The notes under the pieces were generated by a model, which saw nothing but the letters and a program-made list of their open reading frames with translations, made no database searches and was not told where the DNA came from. The position numbers were made by a program, and so were the translations under genes. Source: Phenylobacterium sp. LH3H17 (GTDB lineage: Bacteria > Pseudomonadota > Alphaproteobacteria > Caulobacterales > Caulobacteraceae). From it: a stretch of DNA of 64,000 nt. Positions within the stretch are counted from its first letter, which is position 1. Each line of letters begins with the position of its first letter. The stretch lies in the NCBI RefSeq assembly GCF_024298925.1, contig NZ_CP101283.1:372001-436000 (forward strand), given 5' to 3'. Shown piece by piece: positions 58,375 to 64,000 of the stretch.

Positions 58375-60522
58375 TCAGAACCTGGCGGCCAGGGAGGCGC
58401 GCACCGTGCGCGGCGCGCCCGGCATGATGTTGTTGTTCCCGTGGGAGGTCGGATAGTACGCCTCGTCCAGCAGGTTCTCGACATTGACCTGCAGCTTGAG
58501 GCTGCCTGTGACGTCGTAGAACACCGCCGCGTCGACGCGCGTGAAGCCGGGCAGGATCACGGCGTTGTCGATAGCCGCGAACATCTTGTCCTGGTGGATC
58601 AGGCCCAATCCAAGGGCCCAGTCCTGAGTCACCTGGAACTTGTTCCACAGCGAGAGCGTGTGCCTGGGGGTCAGGGCGACCTTCTGACCAGGGTTGGCGG
58701 CGGTGGTGGCGCTGGTGATCTCGGCATCCTGCCAGGCGAAGCCGCCGACCACCTCCCAGACCTCGTTGATCCGGCCGCTGACGCCGAGCTCAAAGCCCTT
58801 GGTGCGCTGGCTGCCCGTCTGCACGGTCAAGGCGGGATTGTTCGGGTCGCGCGCGGTGGTGTTGTCACGGTCGAGCTGATAGGCGGCCGCGGTCAGGATG
58901 ATATCGGGACGAATTTCCCATTTCAGGCCCACCTCGTAGTTCTCGAACTCTTCCGGCTCCAGGGTCCTGGAGGTCGCGGTCAGGGACGAGAACTGGTCGC
59001 CTGAGCTCGGCAGGAAGGACTTCGAATAGCTGGCGTAGAGCGAGACGGCGTCGATGGGCTTGTAGACCACGCCCGCCCGCGGCGAGACCAGGTCGTCGGT
59101 GCGGCTCAGCCGGTCGCCGTTGCGGTGGTTCTCGAAGTCCAGGTCGAAGCTGTCGTAGCGCAACCCGAGAATGACCTGGAACTGCGGCGTGAGCTCGATC
59201 TGGTCCTGGAGATAGACCGCGGCCACCTTGGCGGTGACGTGGTTGTCGGCGTCCGTCGCGCTCTGCCGGAACGCGATATCGCCGTTGAGGATCGTCGGGC
59301 TGGCGAACGGCACCAGGATCGAGGTCGCGGTCCCGTTGAAGTAGGCGGTGCTGCGGAAGTTGTCGGTCTCCTGGACCCCGAACTCGGCGCCCACCAGCAG
59401 GGTGTGCTTGATCGAACCGGTCTGGGTCTTCCAGATCAGGTCGGTCTGGTTGAACAGGTTCTCCCGTTCGGTCGGGCTGTTGTAGCCCGTGATCGTGACC
59501 TGGGCGCCAGCGGCGTTCACCGCGCCGGGCAGCACGTTCTGATAGAACTTGTCGTAGCTCGCGTAGACCAGGTTGCTGCTGACCGTCAGGCCCTCGCCGA
59601 TCTCGTACTCTGCCGCGGCGCTCAGCGCGTCGACCCGCGCCGTGGCGTAGCTGAGCCTCGGCGCGCCGAAGAAGGTCTCGACGGGCGCACGCGACGGGCG
59701 GCCCTGAAATGACGGGATGCCTCGGTCGACGACCCGGTCGTCCTCGAAATGCTCATAGGCGACGCGCAGCGCGAGCCGGTCGTTGGGAAGATAGGTGAGG
59801 GTCGGCGCGATCCCCCATCGCTCCAGCGAAACGTGGTCGCGGAAGTTCCCGGAGTCCTCGTAGAGCACGTTGAGCCGGCCCGCGAGCTGGGCGCTCAGCG
59901 GTTGGTTCAGGTCTGCGGTGAGTCGCTTGTGGTCGTGGGAGCCGACTTCCAGCTTCACTTCGCGCCGAGGGTCCCAGCCGGCCTGCTTGGTCACGCGGTT
60001 GATCACGCCGCCGCCGCCGCCGCGGCCGAAGATCATGGCGTTGGGGCCCTTGAGGAACTCGACCCGCTGGGCGTTGTAGATGTCGCGATAATACTGGACG
60101 TCGTCGCGCACCCCATCGACGAAGAAGTCGGCGGTGCTGGAATTCCCCCGGATGGTGGGGGCGTCGCGGTGGCCTTCGCCCTGGCCCATGGTGACGCCGG
60201 GAACGTAGCGGACGACGTCGGCCATGCTCTGCATCGCCTGGTCCGACATCAGCTCCTGGGTGATCACCGTCACCGATTGCGGGACGTCGCGCAGGGGCGT
60301 GTCGGTCTTGGTGGCGGTGGAAATCTGCTTGGCGTCGTAGGCGTCCCTGCGGCCCGTCACAGTGACGCCCGAGATCTCCACGGCAGCCATGGAGGCGACG
60401 GCCTGGTCGGTCTCGGCCCAGGCGTGCCGCGGCGAGAGCGCCAGCGCCGCGACGCCGGCCATCAGGGCCGCCAGCGTCCCCTGGAGGCGCCCGCCTGTCT
60501 TGCCTCGAACCACCACCGCCAA
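58375..60522 (-). CDS. TonB-dependent siderophore receptor
   Basis: A 715-residue outer-membrane receptor. The signal peptide (about 1-36) ends in HAWA. A TonB-box-like stretch ISGVTVTGRR precedes the plug domain (DTPLRDVPQSVTVITQELM ... RGNSSTADFFVDGVRDD). The 22-strand barrel ends in ASLAARF with the C-terminal Phe. The family imports ferric siderophores using ExbBD-TonB energy. A Fur-box candidate lies about 60 bp upstream and a strong terminator follows, so it is a single iron-controlled unit. The ligand cannot be deduced. Confidence 0.92.
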   Translation of the reverse strand: MAVVVRGKTGGRLQGTLAALMAGVAALALSPRHAWAETDQAVASMAAVEISGVTVTGRRDAYDAKQISTATKTDTPLRDVPQSVTVITQELMSDQAMQSMADVVRYVPGVTMGQGEGHRDAPTIRGNSSTADFFVDGVRDDVQYYRDIYNAQRVEFLKGPNAMIFGRGGGGGVINRVTKQAGWDPRREVKLEVGSHDHKRLTADLNQPLSAQLAGRLNVLYEDSGNFRDHVSLERWGIAPTLTYLPNDRLALRVAYEHFEDDRVVDRGIPSFQGRPSRAPVETFFGAPRLSYATARVDALSAAAEYEIGEGLTVSSNLVYASYDKFYQNVLPGAVNAAGAQVTITGYNSPTERENLFNQTDLIWKTQTGSIKHTLLVGAEFGVQETDNFRSTAYFNGTATSILVPFASPTILNGDIAFRQSATDADNHVTAKVAAVYLQDQIELTPQFQVILGLRYDSFDLDFENHRNGDRLSRTDDLVSPRAGVVYKPIDAVSLYASYSKSFLPSSGDQFSSLTATSRTLEPEEFENYEVGLKWEIRPDIILTAAAYQLDRDNTTARDPNNPALTVQTGSQRTKGFELGVSGRINEVWEVVGGFAWQDAEITSATTAANPGQKVALTPRHTLSLWNKFQVTQDWALGLGLIHQDKMFAAIDNAVILPGFTRVDAAVFYDVTGSLKLQVNVENLLDEAYYPTSHGNNNIMPGAPRTVRASLAARF

Positions 60523-60582
60523 CCCCTCAAGCCAATATGCGAATGAAACTAAGAGGCGTTCTTAGATATCGCGTCTCGTCTT

Positions 60583-60601
60583 AGCAATGAGAATTATTCG
60601 C
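60583..60601. promoter_or_regulatory. Fur-box candidate between the receptor and a small membrane protein
   Basis: AGCAATGAGAATTATTCGC matches the core of the Fur consensus (AATGATAATCATT) at most positions. It sits in an AT-rich gap about 60 bp from the receptor start and 70 bp from the divergent small gene. Confidence 0.6.
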
Positions 60602-60671
60602 AACTGACCGCGCGCAACCAAGCCGGCTTTCGCTGGTTCCACATCCAGGCGCTGTTCACCGGAGAAGGATC

Positions 60672-60854
60672 ATGCTCGCCGCCAGCCCATCCGACATCGC
60701 GCGGCCGTTCCTGTGGCTCGCGGCCGTCGGCTTCGCCGTGGGGTTCCTGGGCTACCTGCTGCTGGGCGGCGGCGCCCAGGCCTTGACCCGCGCGGCCACG
60801 CCCGCCGTCACCGAGCCCCTGTCGATGGCTCGGGACATCCCCCGCGAGATCTAG
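60672..60854 (+). CDS. small single-span membrane protein
   Basis: A 60-residue protein with one strong transmembrane helix (about 12-36, FLWLAAVGFAVGFLGYLLLGGG) and a short C-terminal tail. A good GGAGAAGG ribosome site stands six bases before the ATG. It is divergent from the siderophore receptor and shares its Fur-box region, so iron control is likely. Its stop overlaps the convergent cysQ by 4 bp. The family is not recognised; a role in membrane iron or stress handling is speculation. Confidence 0.6.
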   Translation: MLAASPSDIARPFLWLAAVGFAVGFLGYLLLGGGAQALTRAATPAVTEPLSMARDIPREI

Positions 60855-61612
60855 CCGCCCTTGGCGACGAACCAGCCGTTGCGGAAGCCTTCCAGGGCCT
60901 TGCCATAGTGGAAGGTCTCGCCTTCCGGTGTGGTCACGGTCCCGCCCGCGGCCTCCAGCACCGCGTGGCCGGCGGCCACGTCCCACTCCATGGTCGGCCC
61001 GTGACGCGGATAGATGTCGGCCGCGCCCTCGGCGATCCGGCAGAACTTGATCGAGGAATCCATCGGTTCGCGCAGGTCGAAGCCGTACTGCCGGGTGAGC
61101 CTGGCGACGGTCTCCTCACCCATGGTGTGGCTGACCAGGGCGACGGCCGCGCCTGTGGGCCAGGGCCGCACGCTCACGGGCCGGGCGGCGCCGCCGGCCT
61201 GGCGCTTCATGGCCTTGCCGTCCGCCGTGAACCAGGTCTCGTTGGTGGCGGGCGCGCAGACCGCCCCGGCGACCGGGCGGCCATGTTCGATCAGGCCGAT
61301 ATTGACGGTGAAGTTGGGGTCGCCGCGCACGAAGGCCTTGGTGCCGTCCACCGGATCGACCAGGAAGAATCGCGGGCCGATGGCGTCGGGCGTGCCGAAT
61401 TCGCTGGCGTCCTCCTCGGAGATTACCGGCGTGTCGGGATAGAGCGCGGTCAGCCGCGCGACGATCAGGGCCTCGCCCTGGCGGTCGGCCTCGGTGACCG
61501 GGCTCTCGTCGGCCTTCGAGAAGACGGTGAGGCCAGATTTCCACAGGGGCAGGATGAGGGCGGCGGCCTCTTCGCAGATGTCGGCCAGGGCCGCGCCGAG
61601 TTCGTTGCTCAT
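60851..61612 (-). CDS. cysQ: 3'(2'),5'-bisphosphate nucleotidase (CysQ-type)
   Basis: A 253-residue magnesium phosphatase of the inositol monophosphatase family. Metal sites are VISEEDAS, FLVDPVDGTKAF and EWDVAAGHAVLEAAGG. The overall sequence fits CysQ, which removes 3'-phosphoadenosine 5'-phosphate from sulphate assimilation; a histidinol phosphatase is the alternative. The ATG overlaps the stop of the DUF3553 gene by 4 bp. Confidence 0.9.
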   Translation of the reverse strand: MSNELGAALADICEEAAALILPLWKSGLTVFSKADESPVTEADRQGEALIVARLTALYPDTPVISEEDASEFGTPDAIGPRFFLVDPVDGTKAFVRGDPNFTVNIGLIEHGRPVAGAVCAPATNETWFTADGKAMKRQAGGAARPVSVRPWPTGAAVALVSHTMGEETVARLTRQYGFDLREPMDSSIKFCRIAEGAADIYPRHGPTMEWDVAAGHAVLEAAGGTVTTPEGETFHYGKALEGFRNGWFVAKGG

Positions 61613-61806
61613 CGGGCCTCGCGCGGATCGTCGCCGACGAAGACCAGGGTGATGACGGTCGAGTCGATCACCTGCTTGCCCATGTTCTCGAAGTTCACTG
61701 TCACCTTGGCTCCCGCCACCGACTGCACCTGGCCCAGGCCCCAGTCGTCCAGGGTCGGGTGCCTCACCAGCACGCCGGGCTCCAGGAAGGGATCGGGACC
61801 GCTCAT
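61609..61806 (-). CDS. DUF3553 domain protein
   Basis: A 65-residue soluble protein made of one DUF3553 unit: FLEPGVLVRHPTLDDWGLGQVQSV, then KVTVNFENMGKQVID. Similar small barrels occur at the C-terminus of UvrD/CarD-type proteins and may bind proteins or nucleic acid. It is coupled to cysQ and divergent from chpT across 66 bp. Confidence 0.87.
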   Translation of the reverse strand: MSGPDPFLEPGVLVRHPTLDDWGLGQVQSVAGAKVTVNFENMGKQVIDSTVITLVFVGDDPREAR

Positions 61807-61872
61807 GGCCGCGTTCTGTAGAGCGCCCGCCCGGTTTGCCAAAGGGCCAAATCAGACCAAGTTCGGGTTCTC

Positions 61873-62547
61873 ATGACGCACGTCGACACCCCCGCCCCCG
61901 CCGAACCCCCGGCCCCGCCGAAAACAGCCGAAGTGGCGGCCTATCTCGCCGCGCGCATGTGTCACGACTTCATAAGTCCGGCCAGCGCCATCGTCTCAGG
62001 GCTCGACCTCCTGGATGATCCCAGCGCCCAGGACATGAAGGAAGAGGCCATGGGCCTCATCCAGGGCTCGGCGCGCAAGCTCGCCGACCTGCTGTCCTTC
62101 AGCCGCGTGGCCTTCGGCGCCTCGGCCTCGGCCGAGACCTTCGACGCCCGCGAACTGGCCAAGCTGGCGGGCGGGCTGTTCCATCACATGCGCGCCGAAC
62201 TGGACTGGCAGGTGGAGCCGCCGGCGGTGAACAAGCCCGCCGCGCGCACGCTCCTGAACCTGGCCCAGATGGCCGGCGCGGCCCTGCCGACCGGCGGCGT
62301 GGCCCGCATCCGTGCGGTGGCCGAGGCCGGCGGCGGCATGGCGATCGCCGTCGAGGCTGTCGGCCCCAAGGCGCGGCTGCGCCCCGAGGTCCTGCGCGGC
62401 CTGCAGGGCGAGGGGCCGGGCGAAGGCCTGCACGGCCACTGGGTCCAGGCCTATTACACCCACCTGTTCGTCGGGGACGCCGGCGGGCGGATTTTCGCCG
62501 ACGTGACCGAGGAGAAGGTCACCTTCGCCGCCACGATCCCGGGCTGA
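61873..62547 (+). CDS. chpT: ChpT histidine phosphotransferase
   Basis: A 224-residue dimeric phosphotransferase. The phospho-acceptor His31 is in AARMCHDFISPASAIVSGLDLLDDP, an almost family-diagnostic sequence. The C-terminal half is a degenerate ATPase-like domain without ATP-binding boxes. It relays phosphate from the hybrid kinase CckA to CtrA and CpdR, coordinating the cell cycle and development. The N-terminus is a Pro/Ala-rich stretch of about 18 residues. Its presence strongly marks Caulobacterales or related alphaproteobacteria. Confidence 0.95.
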   Translation: MTHVDTPAPAEPPAPPKTAEVAAYLAARMCHDFISPASAIVSGLDLLDDPSAQDMKEEAMGLIQGSARKLADLLSFSRVAFGASASAETFDARELAKLAGGLFHHMRAELDWQVEPPAVNKPAARTLLNLAQMAGAALPTGGVARIRAVAEAGGGMAIAVEAVGPKARLRPEVLRGLQGEGPGEGLHGHWVQAYYTHLFVGDAGGRIFADVTEEKVTFAATIPG

Positions 62548-62611
62548 CCTTGCGGCGTTGAGGCGTGGCTCCCAACTACAGCCCGGGCTTCACCGCAAAG
62601 GGCGTCTCTCC

Positions 62612-62989
62612 ATGTTCGATCACCTCTCCGTCGGCGTCAGAGACCTCGCCGCGGCGAAGACCTTTTACGACGCCTTCTTCGCCCCGCTGGGCTGCGCCAA
62701 CGCCTGGGCCGCCGACAACGAGCTGGCCTATGGACCGGGCGGCGCGACCCGCGACTTCTGGCTCTATCCGGTCGAAGGCGATCGCGTGGCCGGCCTGGGG
62801 ACCCACATCGCCTTCACCGCCGACTCGCGCCTTGCCGTGGACAAGGCCTATGCCGCCGCGCTGGCGTCGGGCGCCACCTCGGTCCGCGCCTCCGGCCCGC
62901 ACCCGGACATCGGCCCCGACTATTACGGCTGTGTGCTCCTCGATCCCGACGGCAACAAGCTGGAGATCGTCGCGGGGACGATGCACTGA
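62612..62989 (+). CDS. VOC family (glyoxalase-like) protein
   Basis: A 125-residue single-domain VOC protein: FDHLSVGVRDLAAAKTFYDAFF with the first metal-ligand His, THIAFTADSRLAVDKAY with a second, and the final YYGCVLLDPDGNKLEIV with the Glu ligand. Such proteins are small metalloenzymes or binding proteins; the substrate is unknown. The start chosen gives the standard N-terminus. Confidence 0.88.
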   Translation: MFDHLSVGVRDLAAAKTFYDAFFAPLGCANAWAADNELAYGPGGATRDFWLYPVEGDRVAGLGTHIAFTADSRLAVDKAYAAALASGATSVRASGPHPDIGPDYYGCVLLDPDGNKLEIVAGTMH

Positions 62990-63007
62990 GGCGGTCGGGA
63001 CCTGGAC

Positions 63008-63031
63008 GTCCGCTTTCGACCGCAAGCGGAC
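63008..63031. repeat. perfect 8-bp stem palindrome
   Basis: GTCCGCTT (63008-63015) and AAGCGGAC (63024-63031) around an 8-nt loop, 18 bp after the VOC stop. It has no T-run. I recall similar TGTCCGCTT...AAGCGGACA elements between genes in other alphaproteobacteria; this is not checked. Confidence 0.4.
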
Positions 63032-63126
63032 ATCCGCCGCCATTAGGTTGCCTGCCCGTGCGACCCGTGTTGATGGGGAGCAGCTTCCCGTACTGGGCCA
63101 ATCCTTGAGCGCAGAGCGAGGACCCC

Positions 63127-63996
63127 TTGCAGGCCCCTGAACTTCAGCGTGCGGTGGCCGCGGCCATCTCGACCGCCAAGGGCCTTGGCCTCCACGTCGA
63201 CGACGCGGTCGTTCTTCACAACTCAAACAAGCTCGCCCTGTGCCTACAACCGTGTGACTCATTTGCCCGGGTCGCGCCCATGGCGGGACAAGTGGCGCAC
63301 TTCGAGGTCGAGCTTGCCGGGCGGCTTGCCGAGATCGAGAGTCCTGCAGCGGCTCTCGAACCTAGGGTTCCGCCGCGTGTCTACGAGCGCGCCGGCTTCG
63401 CGATTACGCTTTGGACCTACTACGCGCCCGTGACGCCGGGCGTCGCGCCGGCCGACTATGCAGATGCGCTTTGCCGTCTGCACGCCGGCATGCGGACGAT
63501 CGAGATCACGGCCCCACACTTCACCGACCGCGTCGCGGAAGCCCAGGAACTCGTGGCGGACCGGGGCCGAACACCGGACCTCGCCGAGGCAGACCGGCAA
63601 CTTCTCAGCGGCATGTTGAACAGCCTCAGGCGAACGATCGTCGATCGCGGCGCAGCGGAGCAGTTGCTTCACGGCGAACCGCACCCGGGGAACGTGCTGG
63701 GAACGAAGATCGGGCCGCTATTCATCGACCTTGAGACCTGTTGTTTCGGGCCGATAGAGTTCGACCTGGCTCACGTGCCTGAGGCGGTCATCGAGCACTA
63801 TCCGGATGTGGATCGGGCGTTGCTGAGCGAGTGCCGCGCCCTCGTACTCGCGATGGTCGCGGCGTGGCGTTGGGATGCCGACGACCAGTTCCCGAACGGC
63901 CGACAGTGGGCCGAACACTTCATCGACACCCTGCGCAAGGGCCCGCCATGGCCGTCGCTTGAAGCCATGGCTAGGCAACTTGAGGGGCATGGCTGA
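63127..63996 (+). CDS. aminoglycoside phosphotransferase-family protein
   Basis: A 289-residue kinase-fold protein. The catalytic loop is LLHGEPHPGNVLG, in which the usual Asp is replaced by Glu, and the metal motif is LFIDLETCCFGP, where Glu replaces the usual Asp-x-E pattern. Such changes are seen in APH-like proteins that may act on antibiotics or small alcohols. It starts at TTG, and base use looks less GC-extreme than its neighbours (an impression, not computed), so recent transfer is possible. Confidence 0.8.
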   Translation: MQAPELQRAVAAAISTAKGLGLHVDDAVVLHNSNKLALCLQPCDSFARVAPMAGQVAHFEVELAGRLAEIESPAAALEPRVPPRVYERAGFAITLWTYYAPVTPGVAPADYADALCRLHAGMRTIEITAPHFTDRVAEAQELVADRGRTPDLAEADRQLLSGMLNSLRRTIVDRGAAEQLLHGEPHPGNVLGTKIGPLFIDLETCCFGPIEFDLAHVPEAVIEHYPDVDRALLSECRALVLAMVAAWRWDADDQFPNGRQWAEHFIDTLRKGPPWPSLEAMARQLEGHG

Positions 63997-64000
63997 CGGG

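Overview
The window reads as chromosomal DNA of a high-GC alphaproteobacterium of the family Caulobacteraceae (Caulobacter/Phenylobacterium type). The strongest pointers are a ChpT histidine phosphotransferase (CckA-ChpT-CtrA relay), the SOS nuclease-like MmcB behind an alphaproteobacterial LexA box (GAAC-N7-GAAC), an F1-only atpHAGDC operon with short epsilon, a RegB/RegA (ActS/ActR) redox pair divergent from a SCO/SenC gene, and the rplU-rpmA-GNAT-obgE-proB-proA-nadD-rsfS-rlmH-envC-ctpA-yibQ-rppH block. Genus and species cannot be fixed from the sequence alone. I see no rRNA, tRNA, CRISPR array, insertion sequence or prophage.

Layout. 0-9.5 kb: ferritin-like diiron protein, lipocalin, mmcB, regB-regA against SCO, an intracellular PHA depolymerase, a YgjP-type metallopeptidase and a class A PBP. 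9.5-17 kb: a small secreted protein, a hotdog-like protein, the F1 ATP synthase operon, a secreted Pro/Ala-rich protein, and a guanidinium exporter preceded by a two-hairpin guanidine-II riboswitch. 17-30 kb (minus strand): the housekeeping block named above, then a CDF metal exporter. 30-37 kb: a His-rich COG0523 GTPase divergent from the CDF gene across a 17-bp palindrome, a TrxR-like flavoprotein, ExbD, a WD40 protein, a nitroreductase, MtgA, and a cytidylyltransferase/aldo-keto reductase pair. 37-50 kb: a molybdenum region with xdhC, a tightly coupled moaA-moaD-moaE-moaB-moaC-moeA operon, a MocA-like nucleotidyltransferase, a Tat-exported molybdo-hydroxylase with its 2Fe-2S subunit, and a coupled set of cytochrome c, MliC-like lipoprotein, a short siroheme synthase and a lone ModB. 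A Baeyer-Villiger-type monooxygenase lies inside this region. 50-64 kb: a phosphotransferase, an MHS-type MFS carrier, a CPBP protease, a hybrid PAS kinase, glutaryl-CoA dehydrogenase, enoyl-CoA hydratase, a siderophore receptor with a Fur-box candidate, cysQ, a DUF3553 protein, chpT, a VOC protein and a second phosphotransferase.

Functional themes. (1) Respiration and redox: RegBA, SCO, ATP synthase. (2) Molybdenum cofactor supply matched to one exported hydroxylase and a c-type cytochrome that could take its electrons. (3) Envelope growth: PBP1A, MtgA, EnvC-like, CtpA, YibQ. (4) Metal and small-molecule stress control by cis elements readable in the DNA: LexA box, guanidine-II riboswitch, Fur-box candidate, a Zur-like palindrome, and a CtrA-like box in front of yibQ. 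Most unusual points: rsfS appears to start at CTG; AtpD and L21 both carry long Ala/Lys/Pro tails; the siroheme synthase is cut off inside its methylase domain and modB stands without modA or modC; the monooxygenase runs 79 bp into moeA on the opposite strand.
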